DNA from: Linnemannia elongata | Taxonomy: Eukaryota > Mortierellomycota > Mortierellomycetes > Mortierellales > Mortierellaceae | Direction: 5' to 3' | DNA: 64,000 nucleotides | Assembly (NCBI GenBank): GCA_036320915.1 | Contig: JAXBDG010000009.1 | Span: 1,922,001 to 1,986,000, forward strand | In this document: piece by piece, positions 25,061 through 36,044 of the stretch | Layout: the number at the start of each line of letters is the position of its first letter | How positions within the stretch are numbered: position 1 is the stretch's first letter | Program-made: the position numbers and the translations under genes | Notes under the pieces: model-generated | The model's database searches: none | What the model saw: only the letters and a program-made list of their open reading frames with translations | Told to the model about the DNA's origin: nothing

Positions 25061-25852
25061 CGTAATTTAAGCGCCAATTGTTCTGTGACCATACTCACAC
25101 AATGTTTAACCTTTTGCTGCCCAAAATTATCCTAAGCATGCAACGGACTTGAACTAGCAAACCAGCGACCTCTCTGGGTTCCCAAGCAGGCAGACAGACA
25201 GGACTTGGCTGCAACTTTCAACAACCCCCTCTCATGTCTTTCATACACCGCCTAGTGTGCCGCGACATACTATATCCAGGTTCAATTGGCCATCGATCCC
25301 CTAGAAGGCACGCCTTCATTGGCGAAAAGGTGCCAGGATCTCAGAATCAGGATGATCGCGGTAGATCGATAAAAAAAAAATGAAACGAAACGATCGACTC
25401 GCTGATATCGACCTTCCTGATGGACAATAACATAAAGCATACCAAAGGAAGACCTGATCCTAGATATGCTGGTTGGTGGCGCCTGTCCTCAATGGCGTAG
25501 AATGTGCGACCATTAACGTTGCCGGTGACATCATCATCCGACCTTTGGAAAAGGGGCCAAAAAACTGGGCACATTCATTTCGCGCGCGTTATGTTGGGGG
25601 TTGGTTGCACATGAATTTCATTTTTCTGTCGCCGCTGACTCTTCTTTCACTTACTCTTGTCGGCTCACGCCCCTCTTTCTTTTTTGCCTCCTTCTTTCTC
25701 GACCGAACTGTTCACACCCTCTTTATCACACTCACGGTCTCCTTCCGCCTCGCAACCTCACCCTTCACTTCTCTTCATTTTCTCCTATCTTCGCCAATTA
25801 AACACCCAACTAAACAACCAACCAACCAACAGCCCAACTCAACCAGAGAAGA
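25061..25852. other. Intergenic region before the hydrolase-phosphatase gene
   Basis: Mixed-composition spacer becoming CT-rich from about 25600, the likely leader of the next gene. No gene recognised; a tRNA-like string near 25150 was examined and rejected. Confidence 0.55.
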
Positions 25853-28120
25853 ATGGTGTCGCACGCTATATCAAGGTGGACACAACCCACCGCAGTGCTC
25901 TCAACTGTCCTTGCGCTCTACCTCGGCTACAAAGCACTTCGGCTCCTCGGCAACCAACGCAGGCAGAGGGCCATCGAACCTTCCCCCGCAAGCCCTGTTC
26001 TCGTCAGCCACTTTCAATTCGTCAAAGTCAATGGCAAGCAATTGCGAATCGTTCACATCCCTCATGCCCTTGGTTCAAAAGTACCTTTATTAGTCTTTAT
26101 TCATGGCGTCGGTGGACAGGTAAAGAACAAGAAGCAGAAGCAGCAGACAGCCTGACCATATAGCTCCAAAAATATTATTTATGTGTCAGCCAAGACGTTT
26201 TTCCGTATCGTAACACATACTCCTCTCTCCATCATGCTCCCACTTGGTATAGCTGGAGCAATTCGAGAAGCAGATCGAGTATTTCAGCCTAAGCACACAC
26301 ATCCTGGCCATTGATCTGTGCGGATATGGTGGCAGCGACGTACCTGAAAGGTAAGCACCCCCCTCGCATCGATGCTTTGTCTCCCAACGCCTTATCGAAT
26401 TAAAGCGCTCAGGAAAATGAGATTTATGTTTGCCAAGCATACTGTTTTTCTCACACTCCTTCCATTTCCAACTCTTTTTTTTTTCTTCATTCTAGTTTTG
26501 ACAATTACACGACTAGCGCCTATGTGGAGGATGTGGTGACTTTACTCCAGCGCTACAAGAGCGAAGACACAGTCGTGATTTGCCATTCGTACGGTTGCAC
26601 CATTGGGACACATCTCTACTCTCGTCTGGAGGCCTCGGAAGCCCTGAACAACTCGATCAAGGCCATGGTTATGATCGGACCCAAGGCTGTGATTACCGAG
26701 CACGAAAGAAAGGGGCGGGCTCAGTTGACAAAGACGCCGGATTGGGTTGTGGATTTTGCACGGAAGCTGGATCGAATGGGCGGGATCCACTCTAAATCCG
26801 TCAACCGTCTCCTTCATGCGAGCGCAGGTGACGATCTGAGGCGGAAGCAGCTTCGATGGAACAAGGCATCGAGGACTTTTGTTTTGAGGCGACTGATGGC
26901 AGGTCTACAATGGCCATCTCCAGACCACTTTCAAAGGATCCAATGTCCACTTTTGCTCATGTCCGGAGAAGATGTAAGTTATGCTGTGAGTACATGGAAT
27001 ACAGGACTTGAGTGTTAATTCAATGGGACAAATACTAACACAAGTGCATATTTTTGGCGGTATAGGATCAAGTGTGCCCGGCAGTCAATGCGGAACAGAT
27101 TTATGCATGGTGCAGAGCGAATAACGACAGGATACAGTCACCGTTCATCATCCCCAATGCAGGACACCAAACCATGTTGGAGAAATGGGAGCACGTTACG
27201 CCTATTATCAGCTCGTTTTTAATCAAGGACTGTGGCATGACTACCATGGATCCCGCCTGGCAGATCACTAAAAAGTGTCAAAAGGAGAACAAGTGGAGTC
27301 TCAAGAACACGGAAAAGGTTACATGCTCGCTTTCCTTTTTTCCCCACCTCAATTTACGTTGGCTACTGTCAGACGATTGACTTGATCTCCAATTGTTTTT
27401 CTAATAGTGGATGAATACACCCATCATGTCATCACCTCTCGGGAGAGGACCAGGAAAATTCAGGGCAATGAAAGTGCTACGACAAACTGACCCCGACCAC
27501 TCTCCTTCGGCATTTTTGGCCAAACATCCAGAAGTGGGCTTTATTGTTGACATGTCAAAGGATGAGCCCCCATATCGGACCACAGACTTTGAAGCTACAT
27601 CGATCACATATACCAAACTCCCTACAGTCAGCAAGATCCCACCCTCCAAGGCGGATGTTGAACGGTTCATCGCTCATTGCAACGCCTGTTGGAAAGAAAA
27701 GCCAGGCGTCGATATTGCCGTTCATTGTCACTACGGGCAAGGATAAAGGATTATTGTGCCAGTGTGTTGTGCTTGAGGGTGTGTGTGCACTTGAACTGAC
27801 GCAAACCACTCGTCGATCTTCAAATTCAAACTCAATAGGTTCAACCGGACTGGATTTATGCTGTGCTCATACCTAATTCAGGAGCAAGGCTACTCAGTCG
27901 CCGAAGCACTGCACCACTTTGAACTCGCACGGCCACCCCGCGGCATCAGGTTCGTGAATATCGTGTTCTCGGCTGTTCTCTTTCGAGGTCAATTCACGCT
28001 TCTAGACGCGTCATTTAATATTTTATCATTTCCTCTTCCTTTGATGCGCGAAATAGACACGATCATTTCAAAGGAGAACTCTATCTTCGCTATGAACCCC
28101 CCAAGCAGCTCAGGGCGTGA
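25853..28120 (+). CDS. Alpha/beta hydrolase fused to a dual-specificity/tyrosine phosphatase
   Basis: Seven exons: 25853-26119, 26253-26350, 26496-26973, 27066-27317, 27408-27736, 27839-27949 and 28057-28120; 532 residues. An N-terminal hydrophobic segment (about 13-33) may anchor it to a membrane. The hydrolase part has the oxyanion HGVGGQ, DLCGYGGSD, nucleophile elbow CHSYGC, a candidate acid near SGEDDQV and catalytic His in NAGHQTMLEKWE. The C-terminal part carries the phosphatase loop HCHYGFNRTGF (CX5R) and ends GIRHDHFKGELYLRY, as in mRNA-capping-enzyme-like and other atypical dual-specificity phosphatases. The phosphatase motif only appears if the intron at 27737-27838 is spliced from a GC donor (GG|GCAAGG); read through, the frame stops. 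AATAAA lies 16 nt after the stop. Substrates are unknown. Confidence 0.85.
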
Positions 28121-28585
28121 AAGTTCTCAACATTTAATAAAAGCATTAATACTTTATCATAGCATGTTGCCCTGTGTATCGTAGATGGTTGTGACGGATT
28201 GCAGAATTGAGATTTTAAAGCGCAAGAGAACATGGCTGATGAGACAAATGATCACGCACAGGATATGATCAGCGAGTGATAACTGATGTGACTGAAATTC
28301 AAAACGACTTTGCCCATTGTAGCGCAGACCGAGAAAGTGTGCCAGCAATCGCAATGAAAATCTTTTTGATCGTCTTCAATGTTACCTTGCATAAAAACAA
28401 AGTCGGAACGCTCATCCTTTCTCGATCAATAAATAAAATACCAAACATGCGCATGCTTGTCCTCCCAAAAAAAAGTGAAACTAGGACGCGTTGATGTAAC
28501 ACATCCTATCCACACCACCTCCCTTACACCGTCGGAAGAAAAAGCAACATCCATCCCCTTCAAAAGAAGGGGAAAAAGAGAAGCA
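28121..28585. other. Spacer between the hydrolase-phosphatase and tRNA-Asn
   Basis: AT-richer than neighbouring coding sequence. It holds the upstream gene's polyadenylation region and a T5 tract on the minus strand (28576-28572) suited to Pol III termination of the tRNA. Nothing else seen. Confidence 0.55.
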
Positions 28586-28659
28586 CGCTCCTGGGTGGGC
28601 TTGAACCACCAACCTCCTGATTAACAGTCAGACGCGCTAACCAATTGCGCCACAGAAGC
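28586..28659 (-). tRNA. tRNA-Asn: tRNA-Asn (anticodon GTT)
   Basis: Minus-strand cloverleaf of 74 nt without intron. The acceptor stem GCTTCTG pairs with CAGGAGC (one G-T). The D-arm has TGGCGCAATTGGTTAGCGCG, which contains the A-box. The anticodon loop CTGTTAA has GTT at 28625-28623. The T-arm GGTGGTTCAAGCCCACC contains the B-box. A T-run follows 10 nt downstream. All features match eukaryotic elongator tRNA-Asn. Confidence 0.96.
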
Positions 28660-28937
28660 TCGTTGTTGACCAAAATCTCTTTACATTGATATTACACAAG
28701 CTCACTCTAGCGTTTGTCACCTGATCCAATATGTAATGTGTCTTAAAATCTGGTACACGTGATAAGGCGGCGTTGGGCGAAGTTGCAGTGGAAAACAAAC
28801 AGATGTGAGGGAGAGAGGAGAAGAAAGCGTCCAGGTGGATGTCATAGTTCGCCGCGATAGGTAGACTATTCTCCTCTCACTCGCAGGCTGAGCGAATGTG
28901 GTTTATTTTTGGTAATGCAAGAAAAGGTGTTAGTAGC

Positions 28938-31520
28938 TCAGAGACTGGGGGTCTCGGTGGTGGGGGAGGTAGGAGGGATACCAATGGGAGACGAAGGCAA
29001 CTTGGCAGTCGCCGCAGTTGAAGTTTGTCGCAATCCAAGAGCCATGCCTGCCGGAATTGGATGTACAGGCGGCAGAATATCTGGACTCGCAGATACCGCA
29101 GCGGAGGCAGCAAGAGGACCCTTCTTGAGCTGGAGCGACGAAAGAGCATCGACATTGCATTCATCCATCAACTCGTTCACAAAGACGTCAACTTCGGCCT
29201 GCATCTCCTCATCAACCTCAGGGAAATTCTCGGGGTGGTCATCGTTACGGTAGAGGGAGAGGTATGAGTCTGTACCATACCCTTCCATCGAGATGAGCGA
29301 CAAGTCTCCGCCAAAGTACCGAGCGATTAAGCGAGCCAGCGGTAGGCCATGACCCGACCCGTGGAGAGGCGAGTCCAAGTAATCCTTGGCCTCACTGGCA
29401 ACACCACCCATTGCGGCCAACGAGTCGGCGGCAGTAGCTGACATGGTTGGGCTGGCGATATTTTGAGAAGGAGGAGATGGTCGAGACTTAACAGGGTTGA
29501 CATAGCTCCAGATGTTTTCCATGTCGGACAAGGCCAGCCCGCCTCCTTGGTCCATAATCTTAATCGTCACATCCTCACCGCCATCAACAAGCGTCAGCGT
29601 CACCGGCGGCATCGCAGACCGAGCAGCCGTTCCTCTCTCTTTCTCCGTCGACAACCCAATGGTCACAGGAGACCCATCACGAAGGTGGGCATCACAAGTC
29701 GCGCGCATAGAGTTCTTGAGCAACTCATAAATATTCCGATGCAAGAACTCGTCGACATAGGTGGCCGAGATGTCAGGGTTGGGTGTTTGAATCAAGACCG
29801 AGGGTGCTGACTGGCCATAGTGGGCTGCACAGACTCGCTGGGCGTCACGAATGGCTGATTTGGAGATTGAGAGGGGATTCACGCGTTGGACTAGGTTCAG
29901 GCCTCTGTCATGCAGTGCCAGATGCTCTCCTGTTGAATGCAATGAGAAAGAAAGAGGGATGGTTTATACGGTAAGTTGTGATGTCATGATACTCCCTCCA
30001 GGGCGCGTGGTTGTGAAAAAAAAATGCGACGATAGGACAGAAGGCCCGAAACCTCAGGAACAATACGGCATTAGTGCATGAGGGAAATAAGAAAAAATAG
30101 CGCATGCGCTAGTCGACACACTCATTGCACCACATTGCTACTACAATACATAAAGTACCTTTCTGTGTCCATTTTTACCACAGACCTGCAAGCAGGAAGA
30201 AAGGAGGAACCCAGACAAAAAAAACGTGGTGTATAAAACAAGACTTACCGATCAACAGCCGGGTACCAAGGTTGATAGTATAGAACCGGTTAAAGAAGGA
30301 TTGGATGGCTTTGTCGGTCTCTGGATCAATGAGTCGACCGTTATTGCCATCTTGCGTGCTACTGAAGCCAGAGAGAGAGAGAACTTGATCCTGTTTGGTA
30401 GCACATTGGCCTTGGACAGAAGCGACCAGCTCTCTGAAGCCTTGACTGATGGCCAGCATCTTGACCTTATGTCGTTGTTCCAGGTTTCTGAGCAGGGCCG
30501 TGAATTCTTCTTCTAGCTTGGGTGTGGATGGCTTTGGCATCTGCGTCACCAAGCTATGAGGGGTCCAATAGAATGGTTTTTCAGGAAGGTCAATTGGAAG
30601 GTCATAATAAAAAATATTATAGTAGACCGAGAGTGAGGAAGAAGATGGGACGACATTGTCGGTGTTAATTGGGTTCCCTTTTGGCGAATGTGGAGGCCCC
30701 TCCCTTCTCTTTTGGAGTAACAGTGTCATGAAAGAAAAAGGGATGATCTTTGACCGTGTTGGCGAGAGAATGGGCTACTTTTCCTTTCTTTTTTCTTTCT
30801 ATCCCTTTCACTCTAGAATGAGATCATAGGGACAACTTTAGCCTGTTATGAAAGACAAAATTATGGAGGTGGCACTGAGGAAAGGGTCTCTTCCTTTCTG
30901 TTAGCTTTCATCATACCTGATGTCTTCCACATACGATCGGGCGACCTGTTGGAAGGTCGGCATGTCCGTCATGTTAACCGGCAACAGCGTCGAGTTGAGC
31001 AGCTTGAGTGCGTGCGACAGCCGAATGGGGAGTTCTTGGTACAGGAAAACTGCCGGGATCACTAAAGCGCCCTGGTTCTTGGACTCGAGAACATGTCTGA
31101 AGAATCATAGTCAATTGGAAGTTGTGTAGAAGGTAGACCTGTAGTTAGAGAAAGGGATATCATAGAAGAAAAAGAGCAGATACGGATATCCTCGAGCAGA
31201 GGAGGGACGATATTTACCTTCCGAGGCTGTACATTTGCTTAAGCTACGTAGAGTAGAAAGAAGAGATGGACGTGGAGGTGAGTTGTTCCAGCGTTCTTAA
31301 AGGAAAAGACGTTCACTTTAGGTCGATAATGCCTGTTCAACTGAAGAGCATTGGCGGTGTCGTTTTAATGGGTGTTAATGGGTGTTAATGGGTGTTAATG
31401 GGTGTTAATGGGTGTTAATGGGAAGGAGCTGCTTACAGAGAGTCTTGTCGCCTTTGTGCGACATAGCTTGGAGACCAGGTCGGTCGGTAAAGCATTAAAG
31501 GCTGCCTGAGTCTTATTCAT
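28938..31520 (-). CDS. Mitochondrial 2-oxoacid (pyruvate/branched-chain) dehydrogenase kinase
   Basis: GHKL-family kinase that phosphorylates the E1-alpha subunit of the pyruvate or branched-chain complex and switches it off in the mitochondrial matrix. Five exons: 31520-31437, 31243-31218, 31096-30917, 30553-30249 and 29929-28938; 528 residues. Seen: TRLSLKQMYSLGR and FLYQELPIRLSHALKLL (helical BCDHK domain), LGTRLLIGEHLALHD, N-box ELLKNSMRA, G1 DQGGG, G2 GSGHGLPLARLIARYFGG and EGYGTDSYLSL. A long Ala/Pro/Ser-rich C-terminal tail extends beyond the usual end. The ATG at 31520 follows an in-frame stop. The first exon is Lys/Arg-containing and could serve as a targeting sequence, though prediction was not possible. 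An out-of-frame upstream ATG begins a 66-codon uORF-like frame (31724-31524). Confidence 0.93.
31371..31420. repeat. Five perfect copies of a 10-nt tandem repeat
   Basis: GGTGTTAATG repeated five times without a mismatch, plus a partial sixth copy to the left, inside the first intron of the dehydrogenase kinase gene, about 16 nt from its donor on the minus strand. Confidence 0.95.
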
Positions 31521-32517
31521 TGTTCAAGGAAGGTGAAGCTGAGGTTGGCGTGAGTTGTTGTTGATGCAAGGTATGTAGTAAGAAATAGGTAGAGTGCTGT
31601 TATTATTGATATTGCTGGATGTGAGAGTAATTGTTGGATGTGATGGCAAAGAAGAAGAGGACAGGGACGTGGGTGAGGAGGACGAGGGAGTGTCGAGGAT
31701 GGATTTAAAGGACGACAGGGCCATGGCACTGTGGAAGAGAACGAGTGCCGGGTGAGGGGTGAATGGTTTTATTGCAAGGGCTATCTGTCAGGAGGGGAGG
31801 GGACTTGGCCGACTTTTATGAATAGGCAATTTGATTTGAGAGGATGGCAAAGAGCAAAGAAGAAAGAAGTAGAAAGAGCAAACAAGTGCGGTGCTAAAGA
31901 AGGAAGAAAAACGATCTGATTCCACCTCCATCTGGTCCGTCTCCTCATTGTTCATCTCAACTCGCCCATCGTCATCATCTCTCCCTCACCCTCGTGTCCA
32001 GGCCTAGTTTCTGTTGTCTTTCAATGCCTTGCATTTTGGTATTTTTGATTCGTTGGTCAAGGAAGGCGAAAGAGTGACCTTTTCTGTCCTGCATCCGCTA
32101 ACCAAAACAAGAGTGCAAGACAGACATAAGGAAGGACGCTAGCAATGAGATTGTTCTGCCAGACAAACATCGTCATCGAGCACTCTCCTTTCTTTTCTTC
32201 TTTTCATCATTCATTTCCTATGCGACCCTCACAGTGAACCCTCTCGATGTCTCTTTGCGGCAAGATGTCATATCCGTTGTTGTCGTGGCTGGCAAAACAT
32301 CGTTCTTTCTCAACAGTCCTTCCTGAATATGCTCTGTGCGCGACTCCATTGCTTTTTCCTATGACCTGAATGACTCTAGTCCTCAACTATGTTTGTGCAG
32401 GTTGTTCCAGCATTATGTAGATTGCATATATGGTAATGGGTTTATTAGGAGAGATCTATATTACAAGAGGATGTGGTAGTAGTAAAAACAGGGCTGTAAG
32501 GAAAGAGTGCGAGTTCT
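31521..32517. other. Intergenic region
   Basis: Holds the dehydrogenase-kinase leader (CT-rich on the minus strand, with a short upstream open frame) and the 3' flank of the next minus-strand gene. No further gene supported. Confidence 0.55.
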
Positions 32518-33321
32518 TTACATGACCAAGGAGGAGATACTGGCGGCAATGACAGCCAAGGCCGAGACCATGGTCATGGATCCAGCAAGGGAGGAAGCAG
32601 CGTTCTGACCGCCGTGGCCAGAGTGATCGCCACCGGTGGGCTTGGGGTCAGCAGATCCCGAGGTGGTAGCGGGGGCAGCGGGGGCCTTGTAGGTGGCGTT
32701 ACAGAAGGGAGCAAAGGTGGTGTTCTTGCACATGGCGTTGAACGAGGGGCACTGGGTCATGTCGGGCATGTCCAAGCACAATCCCTTCCATGCAGAGACC
32801 TCATCGCACTGGCTGTATCCAGAAGCATCGGGGGCGGGGCAGATCTTGCAGTCGGTCATACCGGGCATCTCCTGGCAGACAGAGTAGATGGCGCCGGTGA
32901 CGATCTTGCCCGAAGGGAGACCAGGGAAGGCGCCCTGGGTCTTGCAGTTGGGGATCAAGGAGGTGGCGCTGCAGAAGACGGAGTAGGACTTTGCGCAAGC
33001 AGCTTGAGTGACGGCGGTGTCCTCCTTGGCCGTGCAGAGGGTGGCGAGGATGGTCAGGGGAGCACAGTAAGTGGGGTTGAGGGACTTGTCGGCGGTACAG
33101 GCGACATTGAGCGAGCATCCGGGGAGGTACTTGTTGGCCGTGCAGATCTCGGTAATGGCGCTGGTGATGTTGGCGGCGGGGATGGAGTAATTGGCGCAGG
33201 AGGCGTCGGCAGGGTTGGTCAAGCAGACCGAGGGAGTGGCATCGCCGTGGTCGTGGCCCTCGTGGGCAGAGACGGTGGCGACAAGGGCGGTAGCGACGGC
33301 GAGGAACAATGAGGTACGCAT
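32518..33321 (-). CDS. Anchored secreted Cys/Met/His-rich protein sharing the Ctr-neighbour ectodomain
   Basis: Single exon, 267 residues. Signal peptide MRTSLFLAVATALVATVSA is followed at once by the metal-binding-like HEGHDHGD. The body has regularly spaced cysteines with Met-Pro pairs (MPGMTDC, MPDMTQC). Then come a Thr/Ser/Pro-rich stalk, HSGHGG, and a C-terminal hydrophobic segment typical of a GPI-anchor signal. The body aligns block by block with the ectodomain of the Ctr protein at 34830: a CLTNPADASC-type start, YLPGCSL versus YMPGCSL, then CxxCP. It lacks the transporter helices. Head-to-head with the Ctr gene across 1.5 kb, with a TATA-like CATAAAAG 100 bp upstream. Inference: cell-surface copper-binding partner or scavenger. 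Confidence 0.8.
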   Translation of the reverse strand: MRTSLFLAVATALVATVSAHEGHDHGDATPSVCLTNPADASCANYSIPAANITSAITEICTANKYLPGCSLNVACTADKSLNPTYCAPLTILATLCTAKEDTAVTQAACAKSYSVFCSATSLIPNCKTQGAFPGLPSGKIVTGAIYSVCQEMPGMTDCKICPAPDASGYSQCDEVSAWKGLCLDMPDMTQCPSFNAMCKNTTFAPFCNATYKAPAAPATTSGSADPKPTGGDHSGHGGQNAASSLAGSMTMVSALAVIAASISSLVM

Positions 33322-34829
33322 CTTGAGTTGGTGGTAGTGTTGGTTGGTGTCGAAAGGGAGGTTGTTGAGGTTGTAGTTAGAGTGAAGAAAGAAGAGTGGG
33401 AAAGAAGTGGGGGGCCAGGCCTTTTATGTATTGGAACTGACAGGAAAGGGGGGGGGGGGGGGAGGAACAAGTTTGACAGGTAGAAAAGTGAAGGGGACCT
33501 CGCTGGCCATGGTGGTTAAAGAACAGCATATGTTGATTGATTGGATTGGATTGATACAAACAAACAAATATGTGAATATGTGGGAAACCGGGGAAAAGCA
33601 AAAAAAGAGAGAATTACAGGGGGCACAAAGTCAACAGGTCTTCGTCGTCATCTGGTGTGAGAGCGTGTAAGTGTGAAAGCAGGTGGTGAATGAATCAGAC
33701 TCAATACTCTGAACATATGAAAAAAAAAAATGTTTAAACTCAAATAAAAGAAATAAAAATGACATTCTCTGAGTGTCTTTGGTTTTTGACAACCTTTTTC
33801 CTGTTTGTGTCTGGCGTCGGAACTCGATTCCATCAAATCGTCAGGCAAGCGAACCCAGCATTGACAATGTCTGTCTGGTAGCCTACTTTTCATCCACCCA
33901 CCTGTGCACATTCATTCTTTTCTCTTTGATCTTATCTCCTCGGCGTTGTTACCCATGTTGGCGATGGGTGAAGGAACTTGAAGGGCGCGCTGTACTTTTT
34001 AAAAAGTAACATACAAGACATGGCAAACGGAGGTCTTGACAGACCCCGAAAGGTACTCTCTCCCTCTTCCATCTAAGGGGTCGATTTTCTCTCCTTCTTC
34101 GTCTTCCCCAATTCAATCAGCGACAGACAGACTTGCAGACAAACAACAAAAAGTGATTCACACATAAAGACACAGACACACACATTTTTCATCTCTGATG
34201 ATGTTGGATCCAGACACCGCTGATGGGCGCATCCCATCACCCACTTTATCAGTCTTGATTCTGGTTTGAATGTCTTGTTTGTCATCACTTCTATTCCCTC
34301 CGGTCTGCCCTGACTGCCCTGTCACTTTTATCCTTCTCTTCTTCTCCCTTCACTCTCTCATACATACACTCTTCTCTCTCTCCTTACACATACTCATACA
34401 CCTTCACCCTCTCCTTCACATTTACCCGCTTCCTTCCTTCTCACCCACCCACCCCTTGCACTTGCACCCTCCTCCTCTCCTCCTCACCCCCTCGCGGCTA
34501 AAAAAAAGTCTGTCAAACTTGACAGCTCATCTACTTTCGGCGCATTCATCTTCGCTCATTCCGCATCGCAGTTTTCTTTTTTGACATTCTTTTTTGACGT
34601 TCTCGATTCATAAGACAACTCCCGACGCCCGCTTCAACCCACACCGACTTGGCGTTCTTCCTCTCTCTTTCCTTTAGTTTTTCCATTACTGACAGTTCTC
34701 AATTGATATAAACCAGCAGGGTCATCGTCCTTTTTTCCCACTTTTTTTTTCTACTTTTTTTTACTCACTTCGATCATTCGATTTCACACCTACATCCCCT
34801 GAAATCTTCTCCCTTCCCTCCCCTTTGGA
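33322..34829. promoter_or_regulatory. Divergent promoter region of the copper gene pair
   Basis: Shared 1.5-kb spacer between two divergently transcribed genes. It contains TTTGACA or TTGACA/TGTCAA sites at 33472, 33786, 34036, 34511-34524, 34579 and 34592 (the last ends in TTGACG). The site at 34511-34524 is a perfect inverted repeat TGTCAA-AC-TTGACA. TATA boxes lie near each start (33421-33428 minus, 34707-34712 plus). A 15-nt G run sits at 33448-33462. CT-rich leader sequence precedes the Ctr start. Confidence 0.5.
34707..34712 (+). promoter_or_regulatory. TATA box of the Ctr gene
   Basis: TATAAA 118 bp upstream of the Ctr start codon. The two neighbouring copper-locus genes have TATA-like elements at nearly the same distance. 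Confidence 0.5.
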
Positions 34830-36044
34830 ATGATGCTGCAATCGCTCGTTCCTTCCAAGGCTTCGGCCTTCCTCGTCGTCCTCCTGGCCCTTACCGTAGG
34901 AAGCCAAGTCCAAGCCCAGGCAGTCGACTGTCTGGTCACCCCCTCAGACCCCTCCTGCGTCTCCTTCGTTCTCCCTCCCGCAACAGTCACGGCTGATCTC
35001 GAGGCACTCTGCACGCAGATGCCCTACATGCCCGGTTGCTCCCTCTACAGCTCCTGCAAGGCCGCCTCCAAGACCGACCAGTGGTGCACCCCCTTCTCCG
35101 TCCTCGCCGACATCTGCTCGGTCGACATGCCCATGATGAAGGACTGCAAAAACTATGTCGCCCTCTGCGGCGCCGCGGCCAACCAGACCGCCACCTCAAG
35201 ACCCTCTGTCTGCAAGTCTGCTCCTATGATCGAAGCCTTCCCGACCACCAAGAACGCCTCGGCCCTTGTCATCGACATCTGCACTGAGATGGATATGGCT
35301 GGCTGCGAGCGCTGCCCCAAGCCTCCACCAGGTGCCTATGCCGCCAACTGCGACACCCTCGGCACTTACGCGATCCTCTGCAAGGCCATGCCCGAGATGT
35401 CTCAATGCGCGACCTGGAAGTCGATGTGCTCGGCTTCTTCTGCCACCGCCTCGTCCTTGAGCTTCCAGTCGTCCGAGTACTGCGCCGCCGGTGTGGGTAG
35501 TCCCGACATGAACCCTCCCGCCATGCGCATGTATTTCCACTTGGGTTTTGCCGACTATGTCCTCTTCGAAAAGTGGGTCCCCCGCAACCAGGGCCAGTAC
35601 GTTGGTACATGGTTCGCCCTCTTCTTCTTGACCCTCTTCTTCCAGACCATCTCGACTTACCGTACCTGCCTCGAGGCTCGCTGGGCTGAGGAACAGGCAG
35701 CCGAGAACGAAAACTCCAAGTCCGATTCCTCTGAGCGTCTTACCTCCCTCGGCGGAGATGGCAAGCACCGATCGTCGATTTTCATGCACTGGATCCAGCT
35801 CTGGCGCCAACCCTGGTCCCTGAAGGAGGTCAAGCAGAACGTCATCCGCGCCCTCTTGACCTTTGTCGAGACCACGCTTGGCTATGCATTGATGTTGGTT
35901 ACCATGACCTTCAACGTGCCTCTGTTCTTTGCCGTCATTGCCGGTCTGACCGTTGGATCTGTTGTCTTTTCGAGACAGCGTTCGGCCGGAGTTGCCCGGG
36001 GTGACAGCAACTCCAGCGCCACCGGATGCGCAGGCTGTGGATAA
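34830..36044 (+). CDS. Ctr-family copper transporter with a Cys/Met-rich ectodomain
   Basis: High-affinity Cu(I) importer acting as a trimer in the plasma or vacuolar membrane. Single exon, 404 residues. Signal peptide (about 1-29), then a roughly 200-residue ectodomain with paired cysteines and Met-rich copper-motif-like clusters (MPYMPGC, MPMMKDC, MDMAGC, MPEMSQC). The Ctr core follows: MRMYFHLGFADYVLFEKW, TM1 YVGTWFALFFLTLFFQTIS, a cytosolic loop, TM2 with MxxxM (LMLVTM) and TM3 with GxxxG (GLTVG). The C-terminus CAGCG is a cytosolic Cys cluster typical for copper hand-off. The ectodomain is homologous to the neighbouring protein at 32518-33321, so one probably arose from the other by duplication. 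AATAAA lies at 36089. The start at 34830 is the first ATG of the pair MM. Confidence 0.92.
   Translation: MMLQSLVPSKASAFLVVLLALTVGSQVQAQAVDCLVTPSDPSCVSFVLPPATVTADLEALCTQMPYMPGCSLYSSCKAASKTDQWCTPFSVLADICSVDMPMMKDCKNYVALCGAAANQTATSRPSVCKSAPMIEAFPTTKNASALVIDICTEMDMAGCERCPKPPPGAYAANCDTLGTYAILCKAMPEMSQCATWKSMCSASSATASSLSFQSSEYCAAGVGSPDMNPPAMRMYFHLGFADYVLFEKWVPRNQGQYVGTWFALFFLTLFFQTISTYRTCLEARWAEEQAAENENSKSDSSERLTSLGGDGKHRSSIFMHWIQLWRQPWSLKEVKQNVIRALLTFVETTLGYALMLVTMTFNVPLFFAVIAGLTVGSVVFSRQRSAGVARGDSNSSATGCAGCG

Noticed and set aside
25130..25215. tRNA-like sequence (GACTTGAAC...GGGTTCCC)
   Set aside because: It has a T-loop-like string, but D-arm, anticodon stem and acceptor pairing do not form. 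At best a decayed tRNA fragment.
31371..31420. Telomere-like repeat
   Set aside because: The unit GGTGTTAATG is a 10-mer unlike fungal telomere repeats, only five copies, and lies inside an intron.
32614..33312. 232-codon plus-strand open frame opposite the Cys-rich protein gene
   Set aside because: Gly/Val/Arg-rich antisense shadow of a codon-biased gene; no signal peptide or motif.
35196..35810. 204-codon minus-strand frame opposite the Ctr gene
   Set aside because: Antisense shadow of GC-biased codons in the transporter gene.
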